From Mucilaginibacter sp. cycad4 (GTDB lineage Bacteria; Bacteroidota; Bacteroidia; Sphingobacteriales; Sphingobacteriaceae), in contig NZ_CP139559.1 of NCBI RefSeq assembly GCF_034263275.1, positions 1,798,001 to 1,862,000 on the forward strand: DNA of 64,000 nt, read 5' to 3'. The position numbers were made by a program, and so were the translations under genes. Below the pieces are notes generated by a model. The model searched no databases. It was not told the DNA's origin and saw only the letters and a program-made list of their open reading frames with translations. This document shows, one piece after another, positions 1 through 9,384 of the stretch (position 1 is the first letter of the stretch; every line of letters starts with the position of its first letter).

Positions 1-125
1 CGAGCTATGGAAGTTATATAGACCCCTATTCCGGATCCGGGTTAATATATGAGAGCAGCGATTACTCCTATAATGTTGTTGCTAACGGCAACGATTACAT
101 ACCCCTAACTACAAACGCCAATTAA
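1..125 (+). CDS. C-terminal tail of an unknown protein (partial)
   Basis: An open frame runs in from the left edge and stops at TAA 123-125, giving about 40 residues rich in Gly, Ser, Asn and Tyr. The start lies outside the window. Nothing in this tail identifies a family. It sits 11 bases upstream of the next gene on the same strand, so it may be the preceding member of the same accessory operon. Confidence 0.45.
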   Translation, partial: SYGSYIDPYSGSGLIYESSDYSYNVVANGNDYIPLTTNAN

Positions 126-136
126 ATCAAGTATTT

Positions 137-583
137 ATGAAAAGTGTAATTATCGTTATTTTCATTACAACCATCCTGCTACCGTTTGGAAGAATATCGG
201 CTCAGACACGTGCCGTAACTGATTCCGCAAAGATTCTCAAGCTGAAATCAGATTTAAATATTGATTTAGCCCTGGCCGAAAAAGTATCAGATGCTATGCA
301 GTTCAATGAAACGCAGATCCGCATGCTGATGAAAGAAAAGAACCTGAGACCCGAAGAAAGGCACAGGCAGTTTCTTATGCTGATCCGGCAGCGGGAAGAA
401 AAAGTAAAGGCATTGCTCACACCGGATCAACTGGCAACACTTTCCAGGTCCATTTTCAACCACATTGGAAAAGGTCATTTTGGACGCAGAGATAGTTTGT
501 CGCGATTAAAGGAAAGAGAAGCCTGCATGCTTTCAGGAACAAAGGTGACTTCCGTCGAGTATTCAACCCCTGAGCAGAACTGA
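137..583 (+). CDS. small exported helical protein, Spy/CpxP-like in style
   Basis: The 148-residue product begins with a hydrophobic signal peptide (about residues 1-22, ending SAQ). The mature part is charged and helical. A stretch around residues 38-105 (LNIDLALAEKVSDAMQFNE, then LLTPDQLATL) resembles small periplasmic proteins of the LTxxQ/Spy type, which act as chaperones or stress sensors. That similarity is judged by eye and is weak. It lies just before the RHS toxin gene on the same strand and could be part of the same transcript. Treat it as a hypothetical secreted protein. Confidence 0.55.
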   Translation: MKSVIIVIFITTILLPFGRISAQTRAVTDSAKILKLKSDLNIDLALAEKVSDAMQFNETQIRMLMKEKNLRPEERHRQFLMLIRQREEKVKALLTPDQLATLSRSIFNHIGKGHFGRRDSLSRLKEREACMLSGTKVTSVEYSTPEQN

Positions 584-654
584 AAATCGACGTCAGTTTG
601 CATATTCGAGGGTGACGAAAAGCAATGCGGGAAAAAAATGCTATAAAATTTTAA

Positions 655-3600
655 ATGAAAATAAAACAAAACTTCAATGAGCAGCGGGTTAACTATTCGA
701 TTCGCACTCCAAATTTTTACATTCTTATCATAGTTTTGGTCGCCCTAACCGGTTTGAATGCTTCAGGTCAGATTACACTGAACGCTCCTAATACTAAAGG
801 CACCTATAAAGATCCGTACAGTATTACACTGGGACCTAATTTTACTGCCGATGGTGCAAATGGCGCATTCGTCGCCATGATAGAGCCTGGTTATCTCACT
901 CCCGGATCTCCGGCAAACTTTATTTCCACCTGGACCCCAAAGATGGCAATTGCAACAGCCGCTACCTTGAAGGCGCAGGAAAACAATAGTTCCAACCTAA
1001 ATATTTCCACGACATTTTCGGATAATCTCGGGCGTGTCATTCAGACCGTTAGCAGAGCGCAATCTGTCAATAAAACTGATATGATTCAACCTTACGAATA
1101 TGATAATCTCGGACGGCAGGTTAATCAATATCTTCCTTACTCTTATTCAGGGAATGGAGCATATCGAGTTAACGCGGTTGCTGAGCAGGCGGGTTTTTAT
1201 CAATCTGGCAGTACAATAAACCCGCAAAGCAATAGTCCCGCTTCAAAAGCTGCTTTTGATAATTCGCTATTAAACAGGCCAGTCGAACAGGGTGCGGTTG
1301 GAGATAGCTGGCAATTAACAGGAAGTTCGGCTCCGAACAGTGGACACACAATCAAATTTGATTATACAGGAAACAATGAGATTGCGATCACTGATGTGGA
1401 GAATACCCGTATCGTGGTAGCATATGGCGTAAATATTAATGCGAGCGGAGACCGAAGCCTATATGTATACGGCTCTACAGGTTATTATGCTGCTAATGAT
1501 CTGCATGTCAAAGTAATAAAAGACCCGAACTGGACTGCTACAGATGGGCGAAACGGAACGCATGAAATTTACACGGATGAGGGAGGAAAGGATGTTCTGA
1601 AAAGGTCTTTTATTAAAAATCCGTCCGGCACTTTGGAGATTGTCTCCACCTATTTCGTATACGATGATTTAGGAAATCTCTGTTATATCCTGCCACAGGC
1701 GTCGAATCCGGACCAGTTATCATCTTCAAATAGTGTTAACATATCGCCGTCGGCACTAAACAGTGTTTGTTACCAATACCGTTATGACGAGAGACAACGT
1801 CTTATCGCCACCTTGCTTCCAGGGAAGGATTGGGAGTACACAGTATATAATTTACTGGATCAGCCCGTGGCATCGCAGGATGGCAATCAAAGATTAAACA
1901 AGGAGTGGTCGGTCAAAAAATATGACGCATTAGGAAGAACTATCATTTCCGGGACCTGGAATAATGATAATAGAGCAATTACAAGAGATGATTTACAGGC
2001 CAGCCTGAATCGAGAAACTGCCTTCTACGAAAACAGGATATCAACCGGGAATGGCTATTCCGCAGATGCATGGCCGCAAAATCTATCAGTGTTTTATACT
2101 GTTGATTATTTTGACGACTATAACGTTCCAGGAGCACCCTCCGGTTTTGCTTATCAACCCTATTCGGGTAACCCATCAGGGTATAGTAATCAGGTGCAGG
2201 GATTTCCAACCATTTCGAAAACCGGCCTCGTCTCAAATCTTAACGCAGGATTATGGACATTTAATTATTATGATTCCCAAGGCAAATTGATTCAGGTTCA
2301 AAGCGCTAATCATTTGTCAGGAAAAGATATTTACAACAATGAGTATGATTTTAATGGAAATGTTACTAAAACTATCCATCAGCATTCGAGTTCCGCAGGC
2401 TCATTAAACATCACTAATAAATTTACCTATGATCACCAAGGGAGAGAGCTACAGCATTTCGAACAGATTGCGAATGATCCGGAAGTATTGATGACCCAGC
2501 TTACTTACAACGATTTGGGCCAGGTTATCGATCGAAAACTGCATCAAAAAAGTGGCAATTCCAAATTCATACAAAGCATAGATTACAGATATAACATTCA
2601 TGGAGCGCTTACATCTATTAATGATCCCTCGTTAACTAACAATAGCACCAGCAATCCGGACGATGTTAATTCCAACGATCCCGATAAATTTGGGATGATC
2701 CTTAAATATGAAGGTGCAGACCAGGCACAATACGGAACAAACATCGGTTCGATGCAGTGGGCGGTAGGAAAACCAATTGGTAGTTCATTGACATCTCCTG
2801 TTCTGAAGTATGATTATACTTATGACAAGGCCGATCGCATGGTTGCAGCTGCATCTTCTACCGGAGCGACAAAAGACGGGAATTTTTCAGAAAACGTATT
2901 CTATGATAAGATGGGTAATATTAAAAACCTTGTCAGATGGGCTAAATTAAGCGCAGGGAAAACTCAGATCGATAATCTGAAATATACGTATCTTAATGGA
3001 AATCAGGTCGACGAGATCGATGATGATAGTGGTAATAATGTTTACGGTTTTAAGGATAATGGCGGAGGGAACAGCAGCAAGCAGGCAGGAGAATATGCTT
3101 ATGATTTAGCGGGCAATTTATCCAAAGACTTAAATAAAGGTATTACATCAATTATTTATAACAATTTCAATTTGCCTGCCAGTATCAGTTGGGCCGACGG
3201 TAGGGCAATGACCTATGATTACGATGGAACCGGTGAAAAGCTCAGAAGAACTTATAAAGTGGGAACGAATGTTTATGTTACGGACTATATCGGGGAAATA
3301 CAATACGAACAAGGACAGATCGCGCTTTTAACCACTAACGAAGGTATAGCAAGTAAAATTAATGGTAACCCAAATTACATTTATCAATATTTTCTGAAAG
3401 ACCAGGTTGGAAATACACGTGTCGTGATCCAACCCGTATACCCGGGCGAAACAACAGCAGACGTAATTCAGGTAACCAATTTTTATCCGTATGGCATGGA
3501 TTATCGATCGGACGATCTAAATTCATTGTTTAGCTATACAAGTGGTATTCAGAATAAATATCTTTTCAACGGAAAAGAACTGCAAAATGGTGTCGAGACA

Positions 3601-4656
3601 TATGACTTTGGTGCCAGAAATTATGACGCTTCGACAGGTAGGTGGAACGCCCCCGATCCAGCTAATCAGTTTACTAATGAATCCCCTTACGCGGCATTAG
3701 GAAATAACCCTGTTCTAAATACAGACCCGGATGGAAAAATCTTGCCAGTCATTGCAGCCGTAGGTATCGCAGCTTTAATAGGCGGAACGACTAATTTGGT
3801 TATGAATGCGATTCAGGGTAACGTACACAGCTGGTCGGCAGGTTTTTCCTACTTTGGGGTTGGGGCTGCAGCTGGGGCTTCTTCATTATGGAATCCTTTA
3901 GCAGGAGCAGGAATAATGGGAGCCGGGAATAATCTAGTCACTCAGGTACAAGAAAATGGATGGGGAAATATTAACGGCGGACAAATCGCAGTTTCTGGCG
4001 CAACAGGTGTTGTAACAGCGTGGGCCGGAGGCCAACTCAGCTCTGCTATTTCTCCATATATCTCTGGTTATACATCGCAAATAGCAAGTCCTCTGATTAA
4101 AGGTGCATTAGTACAGGGCGGTTCCAATGCTGCTTCAGGGTTCGTGTTAGGCGCCGGCTTTACGTTGCTAAGCGGGAAAGGCGTAGATGACGCCTTCAGT
4201 TCTGGTTTAAGTGGTGCAGTCAACGGTTTTGGAACCGGGGTGGTTAGTGGTTCAATCGGAGGATATCAATACGCAAAAGCAAATAATCTTGGTTTATGGA
4301 ACGGGCGGAGTACACTGCCTCCGCTTGAGGCGGCAAGATCCGCTGGAATATCCGGGGAAAATGCTGTTGGTATAACGGCTCCCAAAATAAGAATAGAATC
4401 TATAACCAAAACCGCGAACTACCGTATACCTGAAGCGCTGACTACCGCAACAATTGAAGAAGTGAAGAACGTAAAGCGACTGGGTCTGACAAATCAGATA
4501 AAAGATTTTCACCTGTATTCTCAGCGTGAAGGCCTGAAATTTATTATCTATGTCAGACCGACAACAGTATACCAGGTGGGAACCACTTTCACGAAGCCTT
4601 TGCAAACTTTAATAAATAAAGGAACTATTACAATTAAACCAATCCCAACTAAATAA
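655..4656 (+). CDS. RHS-repeat polymorphic toxin with C-terminal nuclease-like tip
   Basis: This 1333-residue protein has a signal-like hydrophobic segment (about 22-40, ending ASGQ), a DUF6443-type N-terminal region, and many YD-type repeats such as YEYDNLGRQ near residue 145. The RHS-associated core lies at about 965-1030, with ARNYDASTGRW followed by DP and NPVLNTDPDG. A glycine/alanine-rich hydrophobic linker follows at about 1030-1200. The tip (about 1260-1333) contains YRIPEALT, then EEVKNVKRLGLTNQIKDF and LKFIIYVRP. This matches the pattern of restriction-endonuclease-fold toxins of the Tox-REase-7 type, with an E-x-K motif as candidate catalytic residues. Family knowledge: the RHS shell encloses the toxic tip, which acts on DNA or RNA of a competitor. 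Nuclease activity here is inferred. The gene ends one base into the next ORF, whose product is the likely antidote. Confidence 0.88.
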   Translation: MKIKQNFNEQRVNYSIRTPNFYILIIVLVALTGLNASGQITLNAPNTKGTYKDPYSITLGPNFTADGANGAFVAMIEPGYLTPGSPANFISTWTPKMAIATAATLKAQENNSSNLNISTTFSDNLGRVIQTVSRAQSVNKTDMIQPYEYDNLGRQVNQYLPYSYSGNGAYRVNAVAEQAGFYQSGSTINPQSNSPASKAAFDNSLLNRPVEQGAVGDSWQLTGSSAPNSGHTIKFDYTGNNEIAITDVENTRIVVAYGVNINASGDRSLYVYGSTGYYAANDLHVKVIKDPNWTATDGRNGTHEIYTDEGGKDVLKRSFIKNPSGTLEIVSTYFVYDDLGNLCYILPQASNPDQLSSSNSVNISPSALNSVCYQYRYDERQRLIATLLPGKDWEYTVYNLLDQPVASQDGNQRLNKEWSVKKYDALGRTIISGTWNNDNRAITRDDLQASLNRETAFYENRISTGNGYSADAWPQNLSVFYTVDYFDDYNVPGAPSGFAYQPYSGNPSGYSNQVQGFPTISKTGLVSNLNAGLWTFNYYDSQGKLIQVQSANHLSGKDIYNNEYDFNGNVTKTIHQHSSSAGSLNITNKFTYDHQGRELQHFEQIANDPEVLMTQLTYNDLGQVIDRKLHQKSGNSKFIQSIDYRYNIHGALTSINDPSLTNNSTSNPDDVNSNDPDKFGMILKYEGADQAQYGTNIGSMQWAVGKPIGSSLTSPVLKYDYTYDKADRMVAAASSTGATKDGNFSENVFYDKMGNIKNLVRWAKLSAGKTQIDNLKYTYLNGNQVDEIDDDSGNNVYGFKDNGGGNSSKQAGEYAYDLAGNLSKDLNKGITSIIYNNFNLPASISWADGRAMTYDYDGTGEKLRRTYKVGTNVYVTDYIGEIQYEQGQIALLTTNEGIASKINGNPNYIYQYFLKDQVGNTRVVIQPVYPGETTADVIQVTNFYPYGMDYRSDDLNSLFSYTSGIQNKYLFNGKELQNGVETYDFGARNYDASTGRWNAPDPANQFTNESPYAALGNNPVLNTDPDGKILPVIAAVGIAALIGGTTNLVMNAIQGNVHSWSAGFSYFGVGAAAGASSLWNPLAGAGIMGAGNNLVTQVQENGWGNINGGQIAVSGATGVVTAWAGGQLSSAISPYISGYTSQIASPLIKGALVQGGSNAASGFVLGAGFTLLSGKGVDDAFSSGLSGAVNGFGTGVVSGSIGGYQYAKANNLGLWNGRSTLPPLEAARSAGISGENAVGITAPKIRIESITKTANYRIPEALTTATIEEVKNVKRLGLTNQIKDFHLYSQREGLKFIIYVRPTTVYQVGTTFTKPLQTLINKGTITIKPIPTK

Positions 4657-5234
4657 TGTTAACAGGCGATAAACATAGAATAAAATCGGCATTGGCCAGT
4701 GTTGGACTTGATATAGACGATATTTACGATTTAGTAAATTCCAACAAATCATATCCGAGTGCAATACCGGTTTTACTCGATTTGTTGAATGAAGGCGTAG
4801 ATGACGCCAGATTAAAAGAAGGGTTAGTAAGGGCGTTGGCCGTAAAGGAAGCGAATGGTAAAACCGGTACTGTTTTGATAGCCGTATATAACCGACTTCC
4901 GAAGGAAAAAATGGGATTGCGATGGGCTATTGGAAACACGCTTTATAAAACCATTGGGGAAAATGATTTGGAAGGTGTCTTATCTATCGTTAGAGATAAA
5001 GAAAATGGTACATCAAGGCAAATGTTTGTTATGGCTTTGGGTAAAATGAAAGGCGAAAAGATAGAAGACGTATTAATTGGCTTGCTTGATGACGATGATG
5101 TTATGACTCATGCCATGGAAGCTCTGGGAAAATTGAAATCGAAGAGGGCGAAAGAAAAAATTGAGACTCTATCCATACATTCGAGCGCCTTTGTTAGAAA
5201 AGAAGCACAAAAAGCGCTCAAAAGAATCTCGTAA
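4656..5234 (+). CDS. HEAT-repeat protein, candidate immunity protein
   Basis: A 192-residue cytoplasmic protein with no signal peptide. Its ATG overlaps the TAA of the RHS gene by one base (TAATG at 4654-4658), indicating translational coupling. The sequence is a series of short paired helices with HEAT/PBS-lyase-like spacing, for example AIPVLLDLLNEGVDDARLKE, ALGKMKGEKIEDVLIGLL and the final FVRKEAQKALKRIS. HEAT-repeat proteins are among the scaffolds proposed as immunity proteins in polymorphic toxin loci. The role as antidote to the upstream nuclease tip is inferred from position. A hairpin terminator lies about 210 bases downstream. Confidence 0.75.
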   Translation: MLTGDKHRIKSALASVGLDIDDIYDLVNSNKSYPSAIPVLLDLLNEGVDDARLKEGLVRALAVKEANGKTGTVLIAVYNRLPKEKMGLRWAIGNTLYKTIGENDLEGVLSIVRDKENGTSRQMFVMALGKMKGEKIEDVLIGLLDDDDVMTHAMEALGKLKSKRAKEKIETLSIHSSAFVRKEAQKALKRIS

Positions 5235-5446
5235 AGATCTATTTGTTTTTATAACGCTGGTGGGGAACCTGTTGATATTCCCTGTTACCTGTTCTTTCAA
5301 ACGCCGTGTTCTACACGGTAAAGTTCGGCGAGATCGCTGTCCAGCATTATTTTCTGATCCCTGATATAATAGATTTAGTCATGATGATATCGTCAGGTAC
5401 AGATGTTGTATTGCTCATTTATGTGTTAATTGAAAATATAATGCTC

Positions 5447-5480
5447 AACCACAGAGCCACTTATGGCTCTGTGGTTATTT
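5447..5480 (+). terminator. intrinsic terminator after the toxin/immunity genes
   Basis: A perfect 12-bp inverted repeat, AACCACAGAGCC and GGCTCTGTGGTT, encloses a 6-base loop and is followed by an AT-rich stretch (ATTTAATTA). It can serve the rightward toxin-immunity transcript. It also lies just past the end of the leftward integrase remnant, so it may work in both directions. Confidence 0.7.
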
Positions 5481-5494
5481 AATTAGGTAGTATG

Positions 5495-6665
5495 TTAATA
5501 AAGCTGCCTAAGTTTAGACATGTCCTGCGCGACTTTCATATCGAGTATTTTTGCGTAGTGCTGTGTAGTCTTAATATTAGAATGTCCAAGCATTTTTTAA
5601 ACGCTTTCAATAGAAACACCATTTGCAAGTGTTACAGTCGTTGCAAAAGTGTGGCGGGCTCATAATAGGTCAATTCTTTATTAATGCCGCAGGCGTCCGC
5701 TATTTCTTTCAGATAGCTATTCATTTTCTGATTGCTCAACACAGGAAGCAATAAACCATCATTCACGCATTGAGGGTGGTCTCCATACTTTGCCATTAAT
5801 TCCATTGCCAGGGGAAGTAAAGGAATGCGGGAAGAAGTATCTGTTTTCTGACGACTCGTATAAACCCATTTTTGTCCATCGATTCCGGTCACGATCTCTA
5901 AACATTTTAATTTCTTAACATCTGCATAAGCTAAGCCGGTGTAACAGCTGAAAAGAAAAATATCCCTTACCTGTGATACGCGGTCACTGACAAGTTTCTT
6001 ATTGGTCATCACCTCCAGTTCTTCCGCATTTAAGAAGTCGCGTTTAACCTCTTTAACCTTTGGCTTGTAATTGACAAATGGGTCTTTATCAAACCAACCG
6101 TTTGCTAAAAAGATCAGAGTGATCTTTTTAAAGTTTTTGAGGTATTTCACTGTTGAGTTATTATTGCACCCCCTTTCCGAACGCGGTTAAAAATCATAAC
6201 CCATGATAAACTCATGGTCGATTGCCCGGATATCAATATCTGATGAATTAAATTTCTATTGCAAGAATGCTTGTGTATGTTTCAGGCTTGTTTCGTACCG
6301 ATCAAGCGTCCCTTTCGCATATTCTTTTGCCAATAAGCGCTGCAACCTGACGGTTATGTTCCTGGAATATCGGCACCAGCATTTTTCCCGGCGAGGTTTT
6401 GCCACCAAGGAGCCTGTCTTTAAGTTAGGAGCAGTGATCAATAACCTACGTTCTATCATATCCCGGTGAACATCGTACACCTGGTGTTCTAATGTTTTCA
6501 AATAGGCATTGATGCTTTTTGTATCCTTATTGTTCCCGGTTAACTTTTGACCGTTTGTACTCCATTTGTCGGGATTAACATAGTGTTTAGAGGAGATTTC
6601 AATGCGTACGCCATTAATAGTGATGCGAAGGTAAACGGGGGCGAGGCCTTCGATAAAAACAAAAA
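5495..6665 (-). pseudogene. decayed tyrosine recombinase (integrase)
   Basis: Read leftward, conceptual translation across several frames gives an almost complete Bacteroidota-type phage integrase. It has an arm-binding region (GLAPVYLRITINGVRIEIS), a core-binding region (EYAKGTLDRYETSLKHTQAF) and a catalytic domain (FSCYTGLAYADVKKLK; RHTFATTVTLANGVSIESV; KMLGHSNIKTTQHYAKIL). Damage is extensive. No convincing start codon is visible. There are two compensating frameshifts at about 6410 and 6325, in-frame stops at 6256-6258 and 6187-6189, a frameshift near 5655 just before the catalytic RHTF block, and a stop at 5597-5599. The longest intact pieces are 5632-6150 and 6256-6501. It abuts the 3' end of tRNA-Ser, as expected for an element integrated at that tRNA. 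It cannot make an active enzyme. Confidence 0.9.
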
Positions 6666-6696
6666 GCGCCGTAAATGATTTATTTACAGCGCTTTT
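6662..6696 (-). terminator. hairpin terminator after tRNA-Ser
   Basis: AAAAGCGC-c-GTAAAT pairs with ATTTAC-a-GCGCTTTT around a 5-base loop, with a single mismatch. The arms carry A and T runs, so it can terminate in either direction. It lies 20 bases beyond the 3' end of the leftward tRNA gene and marks the boundary with the integrase remnant. Confidence 0.75.
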
Positions 6697-6716
6697 GATC
6701 CTGATTGAATACTACT

Positions 6717-6806
6717 TGGCGGAGAGTTAGGGATTCGAACCCCAGGAACCTTTCACAGTTCAACAGTTTTCAAGACTGCCGCAATCGACCACTCTGCCAA
6801 CTCTCC
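6717..6806 (-). tRNA. tRNA-Ser (anticodon UGA)
   Basis: The reverse complement folds as a class II tRNA. The acceptor stem GGAGAGT/ACTCTCC carries discriminator G and an encoded CCA. A D-arm contains GCAGAGTGGTCGA, the anticodon loop reads CTTGAAA with anticodon TGA, a long variable arm follows, and the T-loop reads TTCGAAT. The long variable arm and UGA anticodon identify serine. Its 3' end faces the decayed integrase, so this tRNA is the probable attachment site of the island to its left. Confidence 0.95.
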
Positions 6807-6904
6807 GGGGACAAAAGTACAAATCCGGGGCGAATTGCCAAATTTGAATTTCACTTTTTTTAATTTAATTAAATAATCTATATAAATTACTGATTAACAA
6901 AAAG

Positions 6905-7885
6905 TTAATTTTTTGACTGGTCGGTTTTTTTTGCCCGAAAAGTGTTAAATCTTGGTTTTACAATGCGAATTGTGCGCTTGGAAAGCTCTACCGACGCGTT
7001 TAATTCGAACCCAATTATCAAGATTAATGAGTTTATATACATCCAGATCATCACAACGATGAGCGTACCTATCGAGCCATAAACTTTATTGTACGAGGAG
7101 AAATTATTGATGTAATAGGAGAAACCCAGCGAGGTTAAAACTGCCAGTGCCGTAGCCAGTATGGAACCAGGGTTAATAAAATTCCATTTCTTTTTATGTG
7201 CAGGGGCGTAACGGTACAAGCATCCTATGGTTACAAAAATGATTATCACGATAATCACCCATCTGAACAGCATAACCGGATAAACCCAAAAGTGATTTTC
7301 AGATGCCACGTGTGACTGGATAAACCGGATGATGGATTGGCCCAGGATGAGTATGGAAATTGCAAGTAATAACGCAAAGCTTATAGCTACGGTAATCCCT
7401 GTTGCTACCAGGCGCCGTTTAAGCCAGCTCCGCTTATCTTCAATTAATGAAGATTTATTAAAAGCCTTCATAAGGTTAATAACCCCGTTTGTTGCAAAAT
7501 ACAAGGTTGTCAGGAACCCGAATGAAAGGAGCTTGCCGTTTTGGTTGCTTACGATATCAAAAAGGGTTTCCCTGAATGCCATATAGGCGTTTGTAGGCAT
7601 TACAGAGGCCAGTACCATCATCAGGTTACCTTTAAAGTGTTTTATAGGCACATAAGGAATAAGTGTGAACAAAAAAATGGTAGCGGGAAAAACGGCCAGC
7701 ATGAAACTATATGCTAATGCATAAGCCCTGTTAATGAGTGAGTTATTGGCAATCTCCTTTACAAAAAAGTCTATAACTGTATAAAGGGGCAATGGCCTGA
7801 AACCTGGAATAATGACAGACTTTGTCCACTCGATGATATACCTGTAGAACCTAAACCGGAGTAAAAAACGGTGCAGCCATTTCAT
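6905..7885 (-). CDS. YihY/BrkB-family inner membrane protein
   Basis: A 326-residue integral membrane protein with about six membrane segments. It has the family's early pattern (NRAYALAYSFMLAVFPATIFLF) and the late pattern GSIGTLIVVMIWMYINSLIL. The family was once called ribonuclease BN by mistake; members are membrane proteins of poorly known, possibly transport, function. It is the last gene of a leftward operon and begins 11 bases after the thioesterase stop. The basic C-terminus (FRAKKTDQSKN) should face the cytoplasm. Confidence 0.85.
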   Translation of the reverse strand: MKWLHRFLLRFRFYRYIIEWTKSVIIPGFRPLPLYTVIDFFVKEIANNSLINRAYALAYSFMLAVFPATIFLFTLIPYVPIKHFKGNLMMVLASVMPTNAYMAFRETLFDIVSNQNGKLLSFGFLTTLYFATNGVINLMKAFNKSSLIEDKRSWLKRRLVATGITVAISFALLLAISILILGQSIIRFIQSHVASENHFWVYPVMLFRWVIIVIIIFVTIGCLYRYAPAHKKKWNFINPGSILATALAVLTSLGFSYYINNFSSYNKVYGSIGTLIVVMIWMYINSLILIIGFELNASVELSKRTIRIVKPRFNTFRAKKTDQSKN

Positions 7886-7896
7886 TTACACCAAAT

Positions 7897-8304
7897 CTAC
7901 TTAAAAAAGGGCATTAATCTATCGGTAAAATCCTGCGGGGGCAGGCATGGGCGGTTAGTTTTCATGTTAATGAACACGAGCAGTGTTTCGCCGGTATTAA
8001 TAAGCTCGCCTTTAGGGTTTGTTAGCTCGTACCTGAAATGGATACGGATGCCAGGCAATTTATCCATGATCACCTTAATGCTGATCTCCTCGTCATATAA
8101 AGCGGGTTTCAGGTATTTGCACTGAAGCTCAAGTACCGGCATCATAATGCCCGAATCTTCCATGCCTTTGTAAGTAAGGCCAAGGCTGCGGAGCATCTCT
8201 ACACGGCCAACTTCATAAAATTCGGCGTAGTTACCGTAATACATATAGCCCATCTGGTCAGTTTCGCCGTAGCGCACCCGTATTTTGGTGGTATGCTCAA
8301 ACAT
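7897..8304 (-). CDS. YbgC-family acyl-CoA thioesterase
   Basis: A 135-residue hot-dog fold enzyme. The N-terminal motif RVRYGETDQMGYMYYGNYAEF contains the family's catalytic Asp region (the E-T-D-x-M-G block). Enzymes of this 4-hydroxybenzoyl-CoA thioesterase-like family hydrolyse acyl-CoA thioesters, often near the envelope-associated Tol system. The substrate here is unknown. Its ATG overlaps the mltG stop by one base (TAATG read leftward), showing tight coupling with the cell-wall gene. Confidence 0.85.
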   Translation of the reverse strand: MFEHTTKIRVRYGETDQMGYMYYGNYAEFYEVGRVEMLRSLGLTYKGMEDSGIMMPVLELQCKYLKPALYDEEISIKVIMDKLPGIRIHFRYELTNPKGELINTGETLLVFINMKTNRPCLPPQDFTDRLMPFFK

Positions 8305-9356
8305 TACCTGCGGATGTTACGCTCGTTAAGGGCCTGTTGAAATTTATGCGCATTAACCAAATGGTCGGCAACGTTGGTTGCAAAAGCATGATAACCAGAA
8401 AAATCGGCTTTGGCACACATGTAGGTATAGTCGCTTTTTTGGTAGTTCAATACCGCTTTAACGGCATTTACCGATGGCATCATGATAGGGCCCGGAGGCA
8501 AACCTGTATGCAGATAAGTATTGTATGGCGAATTATAGGAAAGGTACCGCGTCAGTACACGTTTAATGGTAAAGTCATTCAGCGCGAAGATGACAGTAGG
8601 GTCGGCTTCTAATTTCATGCCTTTTTTCAAACGATTAAGGTATAAACCGGCAACTGCAGGCATTTCATCGTCATGCAAGGCCTCGGCATCAACTATCGAT
8701 GCGAGAATGGATACTTCCTGCGGAGTTAAGTTGATCGCGGCAGCCAGTTGTTTGCGCTCGGGAGTCCAAAATGCCTCATAGTGATCATACATCCTTTTAA
8801 AGAATTTTTCGGGGCTTGTATTCCAATACATCTGGTATGAGTCGGGCATAATCACCGTATAAACGTTTTCGGTAGTAAAGCCATATTTACCTACAAAACT
8901 TGCCGAATCGAGCAGCCTGATGATTGACATTGAATCTGGTTCGATTTTTTTTGAGATAAAACCTGCAAACTGTTCTTTAAGCCTTAATCCATGAAATTCA
9001 ACCTTAACAGGTTCCTGGGTACCGGAAGCCAGCATGTTGATGAGCTTACGGTTGCCCAGGCCTTCATGCAGGCGGTACTTACCCGGCTTTACACGGGTGG
9101 TATAATTCATATTACGGGCTGCCCAGGCAAACGATGCTGTATCTTTTACAATGCCCTCATTCTGGATGGTTTTAAAAACATCACTGAAAGTTGCACCTGT
9201 GTGTATATATAAATATTCCTGCTTATCGGTAACGTTAGGGCCAAAGTATTTAAGGTAATAATTGAATCCCGTAAAGCCTAACAGCACAACGATGATGATT
9301 ACCAGCGCTATGATAAATTTTTTGAATATGCCTGATCCTTGTTTTTCCGCGGTCAT
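8304..9356 (-). CDS. mltG: endolytic murein transglycosylase MltG
   Basis: A 350-residue protein with one N-terminal membrane anchor (about residues 12-32) and a periplasmic YceG domain. The conserved catalytic block reads SILASIVDAEALHDDEMPAV. The second acidic residue, aligned with the family's catalytic Glu, is kept, although the usual E-x-E-T reads D-A-E-A. The later signature LNRLKKGMKLEADPTVIFAL and the C-terminal block GLPPGPIMMPS are typical. MltG cuts nascent glycan strands and is thought to set their length. It sits in a leftward operon with PASTA and rhodanese genes. Confidence 0.93.
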   Translation of the reverse strand: MTAEKQGSGIFKKFIIALVIIIVVLLGFTGFNYYLKYFGPNVTDKQEYLYIHTGATFSDVFKTIQNEGIVKDTASFAWAARNMNYTTRVKPGKYRLHEGLGNRKLINMLASGTQEPVKVEFHGLRLKEQFAGFISKKIEPDSMSIIRLLDSASFVGKYGFTTENVYTVIMPDSYQMYWNTSPEKFFKRMYDHYEAFWTPERKQLAAAINLTPQEVSILASIVDAEALHDDEMPAVAGLYLNRLKKGMKLEADPTVIFALNDFTIKRVLTRYLSYNSPYNTYLHTGLPPGPIMMPSVNAVKAVLNYQKSDYTYMCAKADFSGYHAFATNVADHLVNAHKFQQALNERNIRR

Positions 9357-9384
9357 GATATTGAATAGATAGTATTTGTTGTGT

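Noticed and set aside
655..4656. YD repeats as a CRISPR or DNA tandem repeat
   Set aside because: The repetition is at protein level in an RHS shell; the DNA copies are too diverged and unevenly spaced.
5161..5364. 67-codon frame overlapping the end of the HEAT-repeat gene
   Set aside because: Most of it is out of frame with the HEAT gene or lies beyond its stop, and it has no recognisable features.
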